A stretch of 19,194 bases of DNA from Prevotellaceae bacterium UBA6974 (GCA_002450165.1 DJYQ01000044.1:1-19194), one strand, 5' to 3'; shown: positions 7,644-14,686, counted from the stretch's first letter. Made by a program: numbers and translations. The notes: a model not told the origin generated them from the letters alone.

Positions 7644-7660
7644 GTGTCCCTACGGGGAGC

Positions 7661-7710
7661 ATAACGGAGAATAATAGGGAATTTCGGAGAAAGGTGGAGA
7701 ATGTTGGAGA
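7661..7710 (+). repeat. Five tandem 10-bp phased repeats (consensus ATNNNGGAGA)
   Basis: Five consecutive decamers read ATAACGGAGA, ATAATAGGGA, ATTTCGGAGA, AAGGTGGAGA and ATGTTGGAGA. Four share GGAGA in exactly the same phase and the fifth has GGGA. The array ends 40 bases before the -7 box at 7751. A 10-bp period places each GGAGA on the same face of the helix, which would suit a cooperatively binding protein. It could also be chance purine-rich sequence. Confidence 0.5.
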
Positions 7711-7750
7711 GGGGTATTTCAGAAGCCATCTAACCGTAGAATATAGTACT

Positions 7751-7758
7751 TACCTTTG
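7751..7758 (+). promoter_or_regulatory. Promoter -7 box for the OB-fold/primase gene group
   Basis: TACCTTTG matches TAnnTTTG. Transcription would begin near 7764, giving a leader of about 45 bases before ATG 7811. The -33 region has no recognisable TTTG. Confidence 0.5.
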
Positions 7759-7810
7759 CACCGTGATTGAAAAATCGCAACCTTAGTTATTAACTTTTAA
7801 ACTAAACGAC

Positions 7811-8089
7811 ATGCTTACAAAAGTTTTGAAAGTGGCTGGAAAGACAGAGCCTGTCTATGTACAGTCTAAAAAGAGTGAGAACGGCCAGTTGGCCAAGTGT
7901 TACATCCGACTACGCGAACTGGGCAGTGACTACGCGGACGAGTACCAGTGTACTTTGCTTGGGAACCTTGCTTTGAGCAATTTTGCCGTAGGCAAGACTG
8001 TGGTGGCAAGTCTGAGGTTCAGCACCCATGAGTCAAACGGAGTCTGGTATCAGGACATAGTGGTTAACGAAATCGTTCCTATCGACTAA
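7811..8089 (+). CDS. Small OB-fold-like protein (possible single-strand DNA binder)
   Basis: The 92-residue protein reads as a run of beta strands: LTKVLKV, AKCYIRLRELG, DEYQCTLLGN, then FAVGKTVVASLRF and WYQDIVVNEIVPI. The last two strands follow the pattern of bacterial SSB proteins (kG..V.V.G.L......G..y....v..I..l), so an OB-fold that binds single-stranded nucleic acid is a reasonable inference. It lacks the acidic flexible C-terminal tail of housekeeping SSB and is about half the length, so it would be a mini-SSB-like protein. It is the first gene of a group that ends with a primase/helicase-like gene, which fits a role on single-stranded DNA. It has its own promoter-like box. No family name is certain. 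Confidence 0.65.
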   Translation: MLTKVLKVAGKTEPVYVQSKKSENGQLAKCYIRLRELGSDYADEYQCTLLGNLALSNFAVGKTVVASLRFSTHESNGVWYQDIVVNEIVPID

Positions 8090-8128
8090 CATTATTTATT
8101 AACCTGAGTTGAAGCAGAAGAGATTCAT

Positions 8129-8194
8129 ATGAGCATCCCACCTGGGGTGTTGGCGCCAAAATCGGAACCTTCTTCTCGCAAATCAATTCAGTAA
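8129..8194 (+). CDS. Possible 21-residue leader ORF before the next gene
   Basis: ATG 8129 opens a 21-codon frame (MSIPPGVLAPKSEPSSRKSI plus Q) ending at TAA 8192-8194, one base before the ATG of the next gene. A purine-rich GAAGAGA lies upstream at a workable distance. It could be a coupled leader peptide or chance. The same stretch contains CCCACC...GGTG and GGCGCC, short self-complementary pieces that might fold. Confidence 0.2.
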   Translation: MSIPPGVLAPKSEPSSRKSIQ

Positions 8195-8195
8195 A

Positions 8196-8570
8196 ATGAA
8201 GAAGAAAAAGAGTTCAACAGAGAGTTCAGTATGTGTCGATGGTTTTATGACTTTCGGCGAAGGTGAAAAGGGATTGCGCAGCGCAGATTTCATGTGCTTG
8301 GATGATGTGGCGGTCGAGCCGTTCAACGGCAAGTGTCGGGTGCAGATTATGCGTGACGGAAACGTGTATGTGACGGAACTGCCCAGGCGTATCAGGAACA
8401 GGGCAATATTCCGCGAGGACAATGCGTCGCTGTCGCATGGGCGTGACGGAAGGTGGTACTTCTGTTTCTCGCTTGACGACAGTGAACTGGAGCAGCTGCC
8501 GGGCAAGCTGGTGCAGCAGACGAGTGCGATAGCAGGGAAAGTGATTAGGGACTTGATTAGCAAATCGTAA
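8196..8570 (+). CDS. Unknown 124-residue protein preceding the primase-like gene
   Basis: I do not recognise this protein. It starts with a lysine/serine stretch (MKKKKSSTESS), followed by a compact domain with mixed strands: GFMTFGEGEKGLRSADFM, VYVTELPRRIRNRAIF, RWYFCFSLDDSELEQLPG. The C-terminus is a short helix (AIAGKVIRDLISKS). No membrane segment, signal peptide or catalytic motif is visible. It lies between the OB-fold-like gene and the primase/helicase-like gene on the same strand, 106 bases after the former, and probably shares their transcript. Its stop codon lies inside the second unit of the AAATCGT array. It may be an accessory DNA-binding or regulatory subunit of that group, but this rests on position only. 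Confidence 0.65.
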   Translation: MKKKKSSTESSVCVDGFMTFGEGEKGLRSADFMCLDDVAVEPFNGKCRVQIMRDGNVYVTELPRRIRNRAIFREDNASLSHGRDGRWYFCFSLDDSELEQLPGKLVQQTSAIAGKVIRDLISKS

Positions 8571-8638
8571 ATCGTAAATCGTACATCATAAATCGTAAAT
8601 CGTAAATCGTAAATCGTACATCGTAAATCGTACATATC
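8562..8638 (+). repeat. Eleven-unit AAATCGT heptamer array
   Basis: Eleven contiguous 7-bp units run from 8562 to 8638. Eight are exactly AAATCGT; the others are ACATCAT, ACATCGT and a final ACATATC. The array starts inside the last codons of the previous gene and ends three bases before the start of the 776-residue gene, so it replaces the usual ribosome-binding region. Heptamer arrays of this kind occur between genes in Bacteroidales; copy number could vary by slippage, which would change the leader of the next gene. Confidence 0.9.
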
Positions 8639-8641
8639 AAG

Positions 8642-10972
8642 ATGAGTTGTCATATTATATATTACAAGGACGGGGCGAAGATGATGCGCCCTGTCCATAC
8701 GAGAGAGGAGTATCTGAATTTGCGCGACGGCGGGGAGCAGAAAGCGCTGGTGGCTTCGATACGCAGCGGAAATGACACCCTGAAGAACCGTCTCCTGCAG
8801 GCGGCCTACAACTGCCTGCCGAACGAGGACGGGAGCCTGAAAGGTTCCAAGCGCATGAGTACATCGGTAGGAATGGACATCGACCATATTGCGCCAGAGG
8901 AGATGCAAGCGGTGAAGGAGCGCATCCTGCAGAAGAAGGACGAGCTGGGCTTGCTGATGTTGGAAACGAGTGCCCGCAAGTGCGGCTACCATCTGGTGTT
9001 CAGACGCAAAGCGGAACTCAGTCAGGAGGAGAACCTGAGGTGGGCTGCTGAATTGCTGAATGTTGCCTATGATGCTCAGGCGAAGGACATCACGCGTGTA
9101 TTCTATACAACAACGGCCAGCGAGGAAGATTTGCTGTTCCTGTCGGACGAGATATTCGTGATAGAAGGCGTTGAGTGCCAGGCGCATAACGCAGAGCGCA
9201 AAAACGAGGGCGCTGAACGCAAGGTGGAGAGTGCAGAAAAGGCTGTCAACACTCAATTGGATTACAATGGTCTTGCGTATTCGGATATAATCCGCAAGTG
9301 GTGGGACCTGTATAACGAGGGCAAGGAGCCGGTGAGGTCAAACCGTGATGTGCTGACCTTTGAACTGGCAGTAAACCTGCGTCACATCTGCGGTTTCGAC
9401 CGTGAGCTGATGGACAGTGTTATTCCTTGCTACGACGGTTTCTCGGAGACGCAAAAGATGAAGTGTATTGATTCGGCTTTGGCCGAGAAGCGCACACAGA
9501 TGCCTAAGAGGCTGAAGGATGTCCTGTATCAGTTGCAGCGCGAACGTATGAACGAGGGTGACGGTGCGGCTGTCTGCGAGGGGCTGGAGGAGGCTGTACA
9601 GGAGGATGAGCGTTTCTATTACAATCGCCTGCCCAGAATGCCGCAGGGCATCCGTGAGAGTATCGACGCCGTAGGTCCGGGACTGTCGATGCCTGTGGTG
9701 ACGGCTGTGTGTCCATGTATCGGCATGTTGGCAACGGGTGTGACTCTGGACGTTCACGGGCAGAAGAAGGGATTGAACCTTATCTCTTACATCGCCGGTG
9801 ACTTTGCAAGCGGCAAGGGTGGTATCGACCCTGTTATCGAGGCCTGGATGAGCGAGGTGGCTGCGATGGACAAAATGTACCAGACGCAGGAGGATGAGTG
9901 GCGTGCCAAAAAGCGTGCTGCCAAGAACAAGAAGGAGCAGCCCGAGGAACCGAAGCTGCCTGTGCGCTGTCTGCCTCTGAACAACACTGTGGCAAATCTG
10001 GCGGAGCGACTTGCCAACACGGACGGCAAGCATGCTTTTTCGTTCACTCCCGAGGCTGATACGGTGGCGCAGAAGTGGCGCTCGACGATGAGTGATTTTT
10101 CGGTGATGCTGCGTCAGAGCTACGACGGTTCGAGATACGACCGCGAGGCTCGTAGTGCGGATGCTGTGAACGTGCATATCGAGCACTTGCTGTGGAACGT
10201 GACGATGTGCGGTACGCCGGATGCTCTGTATCGTGTGGTCCAGAACTATACGGATGGTTTGCAAAGCCGTATTGCTGTTGCCCGTACTCCGGACAATACG
10301 TTTTCGCCATTGGAGGACAAGCCCCGGGTGCTGACTGACCGCCAGCGCGAACGCATACAGCAAATTGCCCATCTGTTGCCCTTGATGCAGGGCGTGGTTG
10401 TGTTGCCCAAACTGGAAGCCAAGGGGCGTGAGTGGGTGGAAAACGAGCGTCTGGAGACGATGAAGAATGATGACCGTACCCGTGCCCGTCAGCGGTTCCG
10501 TATCTGTGTGACGGCGCAGCGAATGACTTGCTGTATTATGCTCTGCAAGGTGGCCGAACAGCTGATTCTGAAACATGGGGCGAACGGTGCCGAGCAGTTG
10601 TTGAAGCAGAAGCCCGACCTGTGGTTGTCTATGCTGCAAAAGGTACAGACGCCGCAAGTGTTGGCGATTTACGACGTAGTTGCTGACTATCTTATGGAGA
10701 TGGCGCTGTATTTCTTCCGTGAGCGTATCGAAATGGCATTCGGAAGCCGCGACTACGTTGGTAGCAATGAGCGGATGCGCATGGGCAGGAACGATTCCAT
10801 ATTTGAGCGTCTGGACGTGGAATTCGGCTTCGAGGGTGCTTTCCAGCACAGCGTAAGCGTAAAGGGTGCCAACGTATCACGCAACAGTGTGAGGCAGATG
10901 CTGAAGAACTGGAAGAAACAGGGGCTAATCGTGCAGACGGAAGCGGGAAAATATCGCAAGGTGTGTCATTAA
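8642..10972 (+). CDS. BT4734-type primase-like / DUF3987 helicase-like fusion protein
   Basis: The 776-residue protein joins two replication-like parts. Residues 1-160 match the BT4734-like (VirE N-terminal) domain and show archaeo-eukaryotic primase landmarks: D79 and D81 in GMDIDHI, S110 and H117 in ETSARKCGYHLVF, D144 and R152 in AYDAQAKDITRVFY. A 7-residue repeat linker lies at 183-203. Residues from about 330 onward match DUF3987, a helicase-like ATPase family; GDFASGKG at 386-393 is a Walker-A-like loop whose last residue is G instead of the usual S/T. The final 60 residues (SVSVKGANVSRNSVRQMLKN, then KKQGLIVQTEAGKYRKV) look like a winged helix. Such genes are common beside Bacteroides capsule loci and in mobile elements; the role is not established. 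Many homologs are followed by an HU-like and an amidase gene, absent here. The array at 8562-8638 sits directly before the ATG. Confidence 0.85.
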   Translation: MSCHIIYYKDGAKMMRPVHTREEYLNLRDGGEQKALVASIRSGNDTLKNRLLQAAYNCLPNEDGSLKGSKRMSTSVGMDIDHIAPEEMQAVKERILQKKDELGLLMLETSARKCGYHLVFRRKAELSQEENLRWAAELLNVAYDAQAKDITRVFYTTTASEEDLLFLSDEIFVIEGVECQAHNAERKNEGAERKVESAEKAVNTQLDYNGLAYSDIIRKWWDLYNEGKEPVRSNRDVLTFELAVNLRHICGFDRELMDSVIPCYDGFSETQKMKCIDSALAEKRTQMPKRLKDVLYQLQRERMNEGDGAAVCEGLEEAVQEDERFYYNRLPRMPQGIRESIDAVGPGLSMPVVTAVCPCIGMLATGVTLDVHGQKKGLNLISYIAGDFASGKGGIDPVIEAWMSEVAAMDKMYQTQEDEWRAKKRAAKNKKEQPEEPKLPVRCLPLNNTVANLAERLANTDGKHAFSFTPEADTVAQKWRSTMSDFSVMLRQSYDGSRYDREARSADAVNVHIEHLLWNVTMCGTPDALYRVVQNYTDGLQSRIAVARTPDNTFSPLEDKPRVLTDRQRERIQQIAHLLPLMQGVVVLPKLEAKGREWVENERLETMKNDDRTRARQRFRICVTAQRMTCCIMLCKVAEQLILKHGANGAEQLLKQKPDLWLSMLQKVQTPQVLAIYDVVADYLMEMALYFFRERIEMAFGSRDYVGSNERMRMGRNDSIFERLDVEFGFEGAFQHSVSVKGANVSRNSVRQMLKNWKKQGLIVQTEAGKYRKVCH

Positions 10973-11209
10973 GGTCAAGATGTCATGAGTGTCATTAAGA
11001 ATTGTACATTATGAATTATGAAGGCTGCGATTAAGCGAGCGCAATACTAAGCTCGTTTGAGTATTGCTGAGCGATAGCAGGCTCGAAGCGCAGCTTCAAT
11101 TATGAATTATGAACGCCGAAGGGGTCGCGAGCCAACGGCGAGAACGAAGTGGCAATTATGAATTACGCATTATGAATTACGCATTATGAATTGTGAATTA
11201 AGCAATACT
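10973..11209 (+). repeat. Repeat-rich spacer: ATGAATT-type units and hairpin inserts
   Basis: No gene is seen in these 237 bases. ATTATGAATT-type units recur at about 11008-11021, 11099-11112 and 11155-11198; the last block holds a perfect 14-bp tandem copy (ATTATGAATTACGC at 11155-11168 and 11169-11182) plus a partial third. Between them lie G+C-richer inserts. One has arms GCAATACT (11041-11048) and AGTATTGC (11060-11067), and GAAGC/GCTTC (11085-11097). The other has CGCCG/CGGCG at 11114-11118 and 11136-11140. GCAATACT occurs again at 11202-11209, directly before the ATG at 11210. The layout suggests a repeated non-coding element broken up by insertions. Confidence 0.75.
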
Positions 11210-11566
11210 ATGGACTGCTTTGTGGAGCTCTGGCTACGGCTGGAGCGCACAAGGCGCCTGGCGTGGTGTCAGCACAAGCGTTTTACGATACGCAGGGTGT
11301 TGAAGTCGTGGTTCGGCCTGAGGGCGGACGACAGGTTTATAGGGGATGTGTGCAGTCTGTGCGAACAGTATGGGTATGACGAACTTCCGTTGCCATCGCT
11401 ATATCCGCGCAAGCACAGGGAGCTGCTGAGGGCTATAGTGAGTGTGCGGCTGGGTATCAGCTACTGGAAGGTGGACCTGCATGCGCTGGATGCTGCGTAC
11501 AGCATCGCCTTCCCGCACAGTACCCCGATTAACATCAGCAAAAAGAAGCGTTCTCCCCCACCCTAA
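11210..11566 (+). CDS. Unknown 118-residue basic protein
   Basis: I do not recognise this protein. It begins MDCFVELWLRLERTRRLAWC and is helical and arginine-rich in its first half (HKRFTIRRVLKSWFGLRADD), then has CSLCEQYGYDELPLPSLYPR, a leucine/arginine helix, and a proline/lysine tail ending in KKKRSPPP. A Cys-x-x-Cys pair is present in CSLC, but no second pair forms a zinc site. The frame is open from ATG 11186, but those eight codons lie in the ATGAATT repeat, so ATG 11210 is preferred. It follows the primase/helicase-like gene on the same strand after a 237-base repeat spacer and ends 12 bases before the tmRNA 3' end, which faces it. It may be an accessory gene of the same module. Coding is supported by the biased high-G+C third positions, but is less sure than for its neighbours. 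Confidence 0.55.
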   Translation: MDCFVELWLRLERTRRLAWCQHKRFTIRRVLKSWFGLRADDRFIGDVCSLCEQYGYDELPLPSLYPRKHRELLRAIVSVRLGISYWKVDLHALDAAYSIAFPHSTPINISKKKRSPPP

Positions 11567-11571
11567 GGCGT

Positions 11572-11577
11572 AAAAAA
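11572..11577 (-). terminator. T-tract after the tmRNA 3' end
   Basis: Reading the minus strand, six T follow directly after the tmRNA acceptor end. Together with the strong T-arm hairpin just before, this could terminate the ssrA transcript. The convergent gene ends at 11566. Confidence 0.45.
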
Positions 11578-11578
11578 G

Positions 11579-11981
11579 TGGAGCTGGAGGGGTTTGAACC
11601 CTCGTCCAAACAGGGACATCCTATGCTTTCTACATGCTTATTCCAGCCTGGGGTTTTAGTGCTGCAGCAAGACCTGGACCACCAACTGCAACCTTAGTTT
11701 CTGTAGATTTCATCGACAGATAGAAACGTCTCTGTCAACTATTTCCGATTTTCCTGCACCGCTTTGTCAGACGCTTCGGAACAACAGCTTCTGAGCGATG
11801 TCTCGTCCCAGCACCTGGTGCCGGGATTGGGCCAGTAAACTACTGTACTTCGTTTAGGCAGCGAGAGCGTAAGTGTTTTCGCCAATTAAATTTTTGGAAG
11901 TCAGGGATTATAGAGAGCGGCTACCAACTCTCTGCATGCTTACATAACACATCATCCTGCTGTCAAATCCATGTCAGCCCC
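11579..11981 (-). ncRNA. ssrA: Transfer-messenger RNA (tmRNA)
   Basis: tmRNA frees stalled ribosomes and adds a degradation tag to the unfinished protein, together with SmpB. On the minus strand the 5' end is GGGGCTGACATGGATTTGAC and the 3' end is GGGTTCAAACCCCTCCAGCT followed by CCA-side bases; the termini pair as an acceptor stem (GGGGCTG with CAGCTCC, one G-U pair) and the T-arm GAGGGTTCAAACCCCTC is clear. The terminal CCA is not fully encoded (the DNA continues as ACTT), so it would be added by the CCA enzyme. The tag reading frame lies at 11854-11883. The length of about 403 bases fits the one-piece tmRNAs of Bacteroidales. The mature 5' end is probably cut by RNase P from a slightly longer transcript. 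Confidence 0.95.
11854..11883 (-). other. tmRNA tag reading frame, GENTYALAA
   Basis: On the minus strand the codons GGC GAA AAC ACT TAC GCT CTC GCT GCC are followed by TAA, giving G-E-N-T-Y-A-L-A-A. The resume codon is GGC; the first tag residue, alanine, is carried by the tmRNA itself. The ALAA end is the ClpXP-type degron. Bacteroidales tags I recall are of the GE(N/T)NYALAA kind, so T at position 4 is a small variation. Confidence 0.9.
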
Positions 11982-11995
11982 ATTGATGTTGGAGA

Positions 11996-12003
11996 CAAAA
12001 ATA
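11996..12003 (-). promoter_or_regulatory. Promoter -7 box for ssrA
   Basis: On the minus strand TATTTTTG (TAnnTTTG pattern) ends 14 bases before the mature tmRNA 5' end, consistent with a short leader removed by RNase P. No clear -33 TTTG is seen. The divergent promoter of the polysaccharide operon lies about 110 bases away. Confidence 0.5.
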
Positions 12004-12085
12004 CGATATTTTATGGAAAGCGTACAAGAAAACGCAAACTTTTTTCACGTCGTGGTTGGTATTTGGCAAATAATACGCGTTTTTA

Positions 12086-12117
12086 TTGGGTATTGTGTGG
12101 TATTTGTAATATCTTTG
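12086..12117 (+). promoter_or_regulatory. Promoter of the polysaccharide operon
   Basis: TTGG at 12086-12089 and TATCTTTG at 12110-12117 are 20 bases apart, close to the Bacteroidales consensus. Transcription would start near 12123, giving a leader of about 63 bases before ATG 12186. No invertible-promoter repeats and no upstream UpxY-type antitermination gene were seen, unlike many Bacteroides fragilis capsule loci. Confidence 0.6.
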
Positions 12118-12185
12118 TGCAATAATGTGCCTCGTACGCGCGTTATGATACACACGCATGGACAATAACGAAACGAGATAAATTC

Positions 12186-14666
12186 ATGAAACACAGAATC
12201 CTTGCCCTGGCGGCCTTCCTGACTATAAGTATCAGCGGCTTTGCCCAGAGCGCTATGACTGATGATCAGGTAATGCAGTACATCCTGAAGGAAAACGAGA
12301 AGGGTACCTCGCAGCAGAAGATTGTTACCGATCTGATAAAAAAGGGTGTAACAACGGTACAGTTACAGCGTGTACGGCGTAAGGCCGAACATATGAAAAA
12401 GTCCGAGGAGATGAGTTCGAAGAAGGAGGGTAGCAAATCGAAGGCTGCGGATGATGAGACTTCCACGTCAACGACGAAAACGCGCCAAATGGAAACGGGG
12501 GCTGATACCTCGCTGAACAATTCGACAATCGAGGATATGTCCAACGACATTGCGGAAACGAGCGAAGAGGAGCAGCGCCAGGTTTTCGGTCGTAACATCT
12601 TTTCTTCGACCAACCTGACTTTCCAGGCAAGTGGCAATATGGCTACACCGCAGAACTACATTCTTGGGCCTGGTGACCAGGTTGCTATCAATGTCTGGGG
12701 GGCAAGTCAACAGAGCGTGAGTGAGACTGTCTCTGCGGACGGATATATCGTAGTGCCGAATGTGGGACAGATTAAGTTGGCTGGGATGAGTGTCTCGCAG
12801 GCAAAGGCTGCTATCAGGAACAGGCTTGGTGCACGGTATGGAGGCAGCAGTATTGATATGTCTGTTACGGACACGCGTACCATTCAGGTACAGGTTATGG
12901 GCGAGGTAAAGAGGCCTGGGACTTATTCGCTTTCCGGTCTGTCCAGTGCATTTAATGCCTTATACACTGCAGGTGGTATTAGCAATATCGGTACCTTGCG
13001 TGATATAAAGGTGTATCGCAATGGCCATCAGATTGCGAGCATTGACGTATATGATTATCTGCTGAACGGTAACGCGAGCGGTGACGTGCGACTGCGGGAC
13101 AACGATGTTATCGTGGTGGGTGCATACGACTGTCTGGTTCAGGTCAGCGGTAATGTCAAGCGCCCGATGTGGTATGAGATGAAGAGGAGTGAGACGGTTG
13201 GTGACCTGATCAGGTATTGTGGGGGATTCAACGGTGATGCTTATACCAAGACTTTGCGCCTGCTGCGCAAGTCTGGTACGGAGTATAGCATCCATACTAT
13301 TGATGAATTTCAGATGAATGCTTTCAAGGTTGCCGACGAGGACAGGGTGGAGATTGACAGCATCCGTGCGCGTTTCAGCAATATTATCGAGGTCCGTGGT
13401 GCTGCCAAGCATCCTGGCAAATTCCAGTTGGGTGGAACTATCATGACTGTCAAGGACCTGTTGATTGCGGCTGACGGACTGAGCGAGGATGCATATACAG
13501 AGCGTGCCATTATACATCGCCAGAAGGATGATCTGTCCCTGGAAATGGTCAGTGTTGACATTATGGGTATAATTAACGGTACGGCAAGTGATGTTCCGCT
13601 GAAGAACAACGATGTCCTGTTCATTCCCAATAAGACTGATATGCTTGGGGAGCGTGAGCTGCAGATTTCGGGCGAAGTGGTCTATCCTGGCAAATACCCG
13701 TTCAGCGACAATACGACAATCCGGGATTTGATAATCGAGGCAGGTGGGCTGAACGAATCTGCATCGTTGGCAAAAATAGACGTCTTCAGACGGATACTTG
13801 ATCCCAAGGCTACGAAAAATGAAAAGTTCAGGAGCGAGACGTTTACATTCTCGCTGGACGAATCCTTCAACATCATAGGGGATACAACATTTATACTGAA
13901 ACCCTATGATCATGTCGCCGTGCGTAAAAGTCCAGGTTATACGGCTCATCAGTTTGTTTACTCGCGTGGTGAGTTCAACTTCCCGGGCCAATATGCAATG
14001 AGCACGAAAGAATTCAGATTATCTGACCTTGTCAAGGCTTCGGGTGGACTTACGTCATCGGCCAACATCAAATCGGCAAGGCTGACAAGACAAATGAACT
14101 ACAACGAAGTCGAACAGCGTAACAGGGAAAACCTGGAGGCACAAATCGAGATGTTGACCGAGGGTATGAAGGAGGGGAATGAGTTCAATGCCACCTTGGC
14201 CGACTCTATCCTGGTACTGAAAAAGCAGAGAGCGACCAACTATACCATTTCCATCGACCTGGAAAAGGCTTTGAAATACCCGGGTAGTGAGCATGACATA
14301 ATCCTGAGGGAATATGATTTCCTGGATGTCATGGAACATAACAATGTGATAACAGTCAGCGGAGAGGTTATGCACCCCACGGGTATATCATACGAAAAGG
14401 GCAAAAACCTGTACTACTATATCAACAATGCGGGCGGGTTTACGGATAATGCCAAACGGTCCCGAATATATGGAATCAGCCAGTCGGGGGCGGTTACTAA
14501 ATTGCATGCCAACTCGGTACGTGACATAGAGCCTGGCATGAATATCGTAGTTCCGCAGAAAAGTTCGAAAAAGAAGATGAGCACAGCCGAAAAGATTGGA
14601 ATCTTCAGTGGTATAGCAAGTCTTGCCGCTGTAATTGTTGCTGTGCTTAACGTAGTTAAAAAGTAA
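12186..14666 (+). CDS. SLBB-domain polysaccharide export outer-membrane protein (Wza-like)
   Basis: The 826-residue protein should form the outer-membrane exit channel for a surface or secreted polysaccharide. It has a signal peptide (MKHRILALAAFLTISISGFA, cleavage near residue 21), a helical stretch (DDQVMQYILKENEKG, QQKIVTDLIKKGV) common in Bacteroidales members, and a low-complexity acidic/Ser/Thr segment at about 70-130. The polysaccharide export domain runs from about 157 to 232 (YILGPGDQVAINVWG, SADGYIVVPNVGQIKLAG). Six SLBB repeats follow, each starting with a V-x-V-x-G-E-V-x-x-P-G-like strand (VQVMGEVKRPGTY, VQVSGNVKRP, IEVRGAAKHPGKF, LQISGEVVYPGKY, VYSRGEFNFPGQY, ITVSGEVMHPTG). A hydrophobic segment near the end (IGIFSGIASLAAVIVAVL) is followed by KK. 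It is over twice the length of E. coli Wza because of the extra repeats, which is usual for this phylum. It is the first gene of the operon. Confidence 0.92.
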   Translation: MKHRILALAAFLTISISGFAQSAMTDDQVMQYILKENEKGTSQQKIVTDLIKKGVTTVQLQRVRRKAEHMKKSEEMSSKKEGSKSKAADDETSTSTTKTRQMETGADTSLNNSTIEDMSNDIAETSEEEQRQVFGRNIFSSTNLTFQASGNMATPQNYILGPGDQVAINVWGASQQSVSETVSADGYIVVPNVGQIKLAGMSVSQAKAAIRNRLGARYGGSSIDMSVTDTRTIQVQVMGEVKRPGTYSLSGLSSAFNALYTAGGISNIGTLRDIKVYRNGHQIASIDVYDYLLNGNASGDVRLRDNDVIVVGAYDCLVQVSGNVKRPMWYEMKRSETVGDLIRYCGGFNGDAYTKTLRLLRKSGTEYSIHTIDEFQMNAFKVADEDRVEIDSIRARFSNIIEVRGAAKHPGKFQLGGTIMTVKDLLIAADGLSEDAYTERAIIHRQKDDLSLEMVSVDIMGIINGTASDVPLKNNDVLFIPNKTDMLGERELQISGEVVYPGKYPFSDNTTIRDLIIEAGGLNESASLAKIDVFRRILDPKATKNEKFRSETFTFSLDESFNIIGDTTFILKPYDHVAVRKSPGYTAHQFVYSRGEFNFPGQYAMSTKEFRLSDLVKASGGLTSSANIKSARLTRQMNYNEVEQRNRENLEAQIEMLTEGMKEGNEFNATLADSILVLKKQRATNYTISIDLEKALKYPGSEHDIILREYDFLDVMEHNNVITVSGEVMHPTGISYEKGKNLYYYINNAGGFTDNAKRSRIYGISQSGAVTKLHANSVRDIEPGMNIVVPQKSSKKKMSTAEKIGIFSGIASLAAVIVAVLNVVKK

Positions 14667-14686
14667 TCTCAGAACATCGTTTTTAT

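Noticed and set aside
8562..8638. CRISPR array
   Set aside because: The units are 7 bases with no spacers and no cas genes nearby; it is a simple tandem repeat.
8183..9256. A 357-codon open frame on the minus strand
   Set aside because: It runs antisense through the 124-residue gene, the heptamer array and the primase-like gene; its YDLRFTIYDV-type repeats are just the translated heptamers.
9338..10849. A 503-codon open frame on the minus strand
   Set aside because: It lies fully opposite the primase/helicase-like gene, is rich in H, R, T and Q, and shows no family motif; it is a by-product of that gene's G+C-rich third positions.
11579..11700. tmRNA 3' end as an integration site for the neighbouring genes
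   Set aside because: ssrA is a common target, but no second copy of the 3' end and no integrase gene were found in the window.
12100..12186. Invertible capsule promoter or UpxY/UpxZ-type control
   Set aside because: No flanking inverted repeats of useful length were seen around the promoter, and no NusG-like gene precedes the export gene.
12960..13991. A 343-codon open frame on the minus strand
   Set aside because: It is antisense to the SLBB export gene, which has a signal peptide and recognisable repeats; no independent evidence supports it.
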